Assembly (NCBI RefSeq): GCF_003288905.1
Contig: NZ_NHYL01000001.1
Location: forward strand, 248,001-312,000
Direction of reading: 5' to 3'
Length of the DNA stretch: 64,000 bases
DNA from: Helicobacter sp. 11-8110
GTDB taxonomy: Bacteria > Campylobacterota > Campylobacteria > Campylobacterales > Helicobacteraceae
This document shows positions 63,126-64,000 of the stretch, in pieces. Each line of letters begins with the position of its first letter. Position 1 is the first letter of the stretch. The notes beneath the pieces are model-generated. The model ran no database searches. It had not been told where the DNA came from and saw nothing but the letters and a program-made list of their open reading frames with translations. The position numbers and the translations under genes are program-made.

Positions 63126-63641
63126 TTAAGCAACCTTTCTCAATAAAGCTTGAGTTAAGACATCTTTAGGCAATACTGCAGAATCTTTGCTTAAAAACTC
63201 TTTTAAAACTTCATCAATAATCAGCTTTTCCATTTTTCTTCTCTCAAATGTCATACTCTCATTAAATTGACGAATCAAGTTTTCAATTTCTGCTTTTGTA
63301 TTTTCCTCTGCCTTCTGCAAAATAATTGCTGATTCTTTGTGTGCTACTTCTACAATATCTTTTGCAATTTTTTTAGCTTCGTCTAATTCATTAACTGCTT
63401 TTTGTCGCTCTTTTTTCGATTCTTGAAGTTTTTCTTGAATCTTGGCTAAAGAATTTGCAATACCCTCTCGCCTTTCTTTGAAAACACCTTTAATCCTTTC
63501 TGCTGCAAAGTAATAAACTAGCGCAAAAAAGATAACAAAGTTAATCGTTCTCTCAACAATATCCACTTCACCACTACCAGATGCCGCCAACAATATGCAA
63601 GGAGAAAACATTGCCATCAAAAACAAAAAACTTTTTTTCAT
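63126..63641 (-). CDS. atpF: ATP synthase b subunit AtpF with N-terminal signal peptide
   Basis: 171 residues. The membrane helix (about 27-46, IVERTINFVIFFALVYYFAAER) is followed by a long stalk helix with Lys/Glu heptads. It is preceded by an export signal (MKKSFLFLMAMFSPCILLAAS), so the mature protein probably starts at about residue 21 with its N-terminus in the periplasm. This is a known trait of epsilonproteobacterial b subunits as I recall. Twelve bases after atpF'. Confidence 0.92.
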   Translation of the reverse strand: MKKSFLFLMAMFSPCILLAASGSGEVDIVERTINFVIFFALVYYFAAERIKGVFKERREGIANSLAKIQEKLQESKKERQKAVNELDEAKKIAKDIVEVAHKESAIILQKAEENTKAEIENLIRQFNESMTFERRKMEKLIIDEVLKEFLSKDSAVLPKDVLTQALLRKVA

Positions 63642-63652
63642 TATTTCCCCTC

Positions 63653-64000
63653 CTACAATTTCGCCATTTTAGCTTTTAAGCTTTCTTCAAAAAGAGGAAT
63701 TTTAGACAACAATGTTTTCTTAAGTTCTTCTCTCTCTTCTTCAAGAATTGCTGTAAATTCATTGTATTTTAGATTCAACTCTTCCCTTTTTTGCGTAATT
63801 TTTGCATCTGCCATCTGTTTAGCATTTTCTTGCGCCTTATTTTTTATAAGACTTGCTTCCTGCCTTGCATTTTGCAAAATCACCTCTGCCTCCGCTTTTA
63901 ATGCTTTTACATCCGCCGCATTACCTTCTATACCTTCACTATCCTTTTTTATTGATGAATCTCTTGCATCCATAAAACCTAACAAAGGTTTGTACAAAAT
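63653..64000 (-). CDS. atpF': ATP synthase b' subunit (5' end outside window)
   Basis: The visible part begins YKPLLGFMDARDSSIKKD (after an internal Met), which in b' subunits directly follows the membrane helix, so the membrane segment and true start lie beyond base 64000. 114-115 residues are visible out of about 140. The stalk helix is Lys/Ala/Glu-rich. First gene of the atp run in this window; b and b' together form the heterodimeric peripheral stalk. Confidence 0.9.
   Translation of the reverse strand: MLYKPLLGFMDARDSSIKKDSEGIEGNAADVKALKAEAEVILQNARQEASLIKNKAQENAKQMADAKITQKREELNLKYNEFTAILEEEREELKKTLLSKIPLFEESLKAKMAKL

Overview
The window is AT-rich chromosomal DNA from an epsilonproteobacterium (Campylobacterota). 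An enterohepatic-type Helicobacter is most likely. The evidence is the gene order rodA / rluD-like / flpA / trmB / ftsE / ftsX / M23 / flaG / fliD / fliS, which as I recall matches Helicobacter and Campylobacter, a signal-peptide-bearing ATP synthase b subunit, a 410-residue TrmB, a CheB without receiver, and a CiaB-type protein. The tmRNA tag ends in APAYAKVA. CheB/CheR, a FlpA homologue and a TRAP transporter argue against H. pylori itself. I see no insertion sequence, prophage, CRISPR array or rRNA operon.

Layout. 1-1150 is the end of a TolC-family gene, followed by an unrecognised gene with a degenerate receiver-like end. 2753-13053 is a plus-strand run: hisC, fliF-fliG-fliH, dxs, mlaA, mlaC and an RND/MMPL exporter, packed with overlaps. 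13038-24253 is minus strand: recJ and pyrG, then a TRAP transporter (dctPQM), ccdA, pseH and a formyltransferase, then aspS-adk-ppa. 24446-30541 is plus strand: flgL behind a sigma54-type promoter, and a periplasmic c-type cytochrome plus molybdopterin reductase pair. 30799-32616 is ruvB-panB, and 32725-33096 is tmRNA. 33151-38905 is a minus-strand run: HMA protein, J-domain protein, ciaB, cheR, cheB, yigZ and an unknown envelope protein. A CAT-anticodon tRNA overlaps the rodA stop codon. 40217-50652 is plus strand: pseudouridine synthase, flpA, trmB, ftsE, ftsX, an EnvC-like factor, then flaG-fliD-fliS plus a small gene behind a sigma28-type promoter, and a DUF2156 protein. 50671-64000 is minus strand: the ATP synthase genes run directly into tolQRAB-pal-cpoB, slyD, truD, an M48 protease and folE.

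Themes. Three parts of flagellar biogenesis are present: the MS-ring/switch/export operon, the hook-filament junction gene flgL, and the filament-cap operon. Each has a promoter type suited to its stage. The two genes downstream of ccdA belong to flagellin glycan (pseudaminic acid) chemistry. pseH ends in a 13-base G tract that looks phase-variable; one extra G would extend it to a stop codon overlapping the start of the formyltransferase. Envelope maintenance is the other theme: Mla components with an RND pump, Tol-Pal, FtsEX with a degenerate LytM factor, and RodA. The most useful leads are the pseH tract, the fibronectin-motif-like site in FlpA, the OB-like/pseudo-receiver protein, operator-like repeats upstream of the TRAP and reductase operons, and the rodA/tRNA overlap. 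No clearly undescribed multi-gene system was found.
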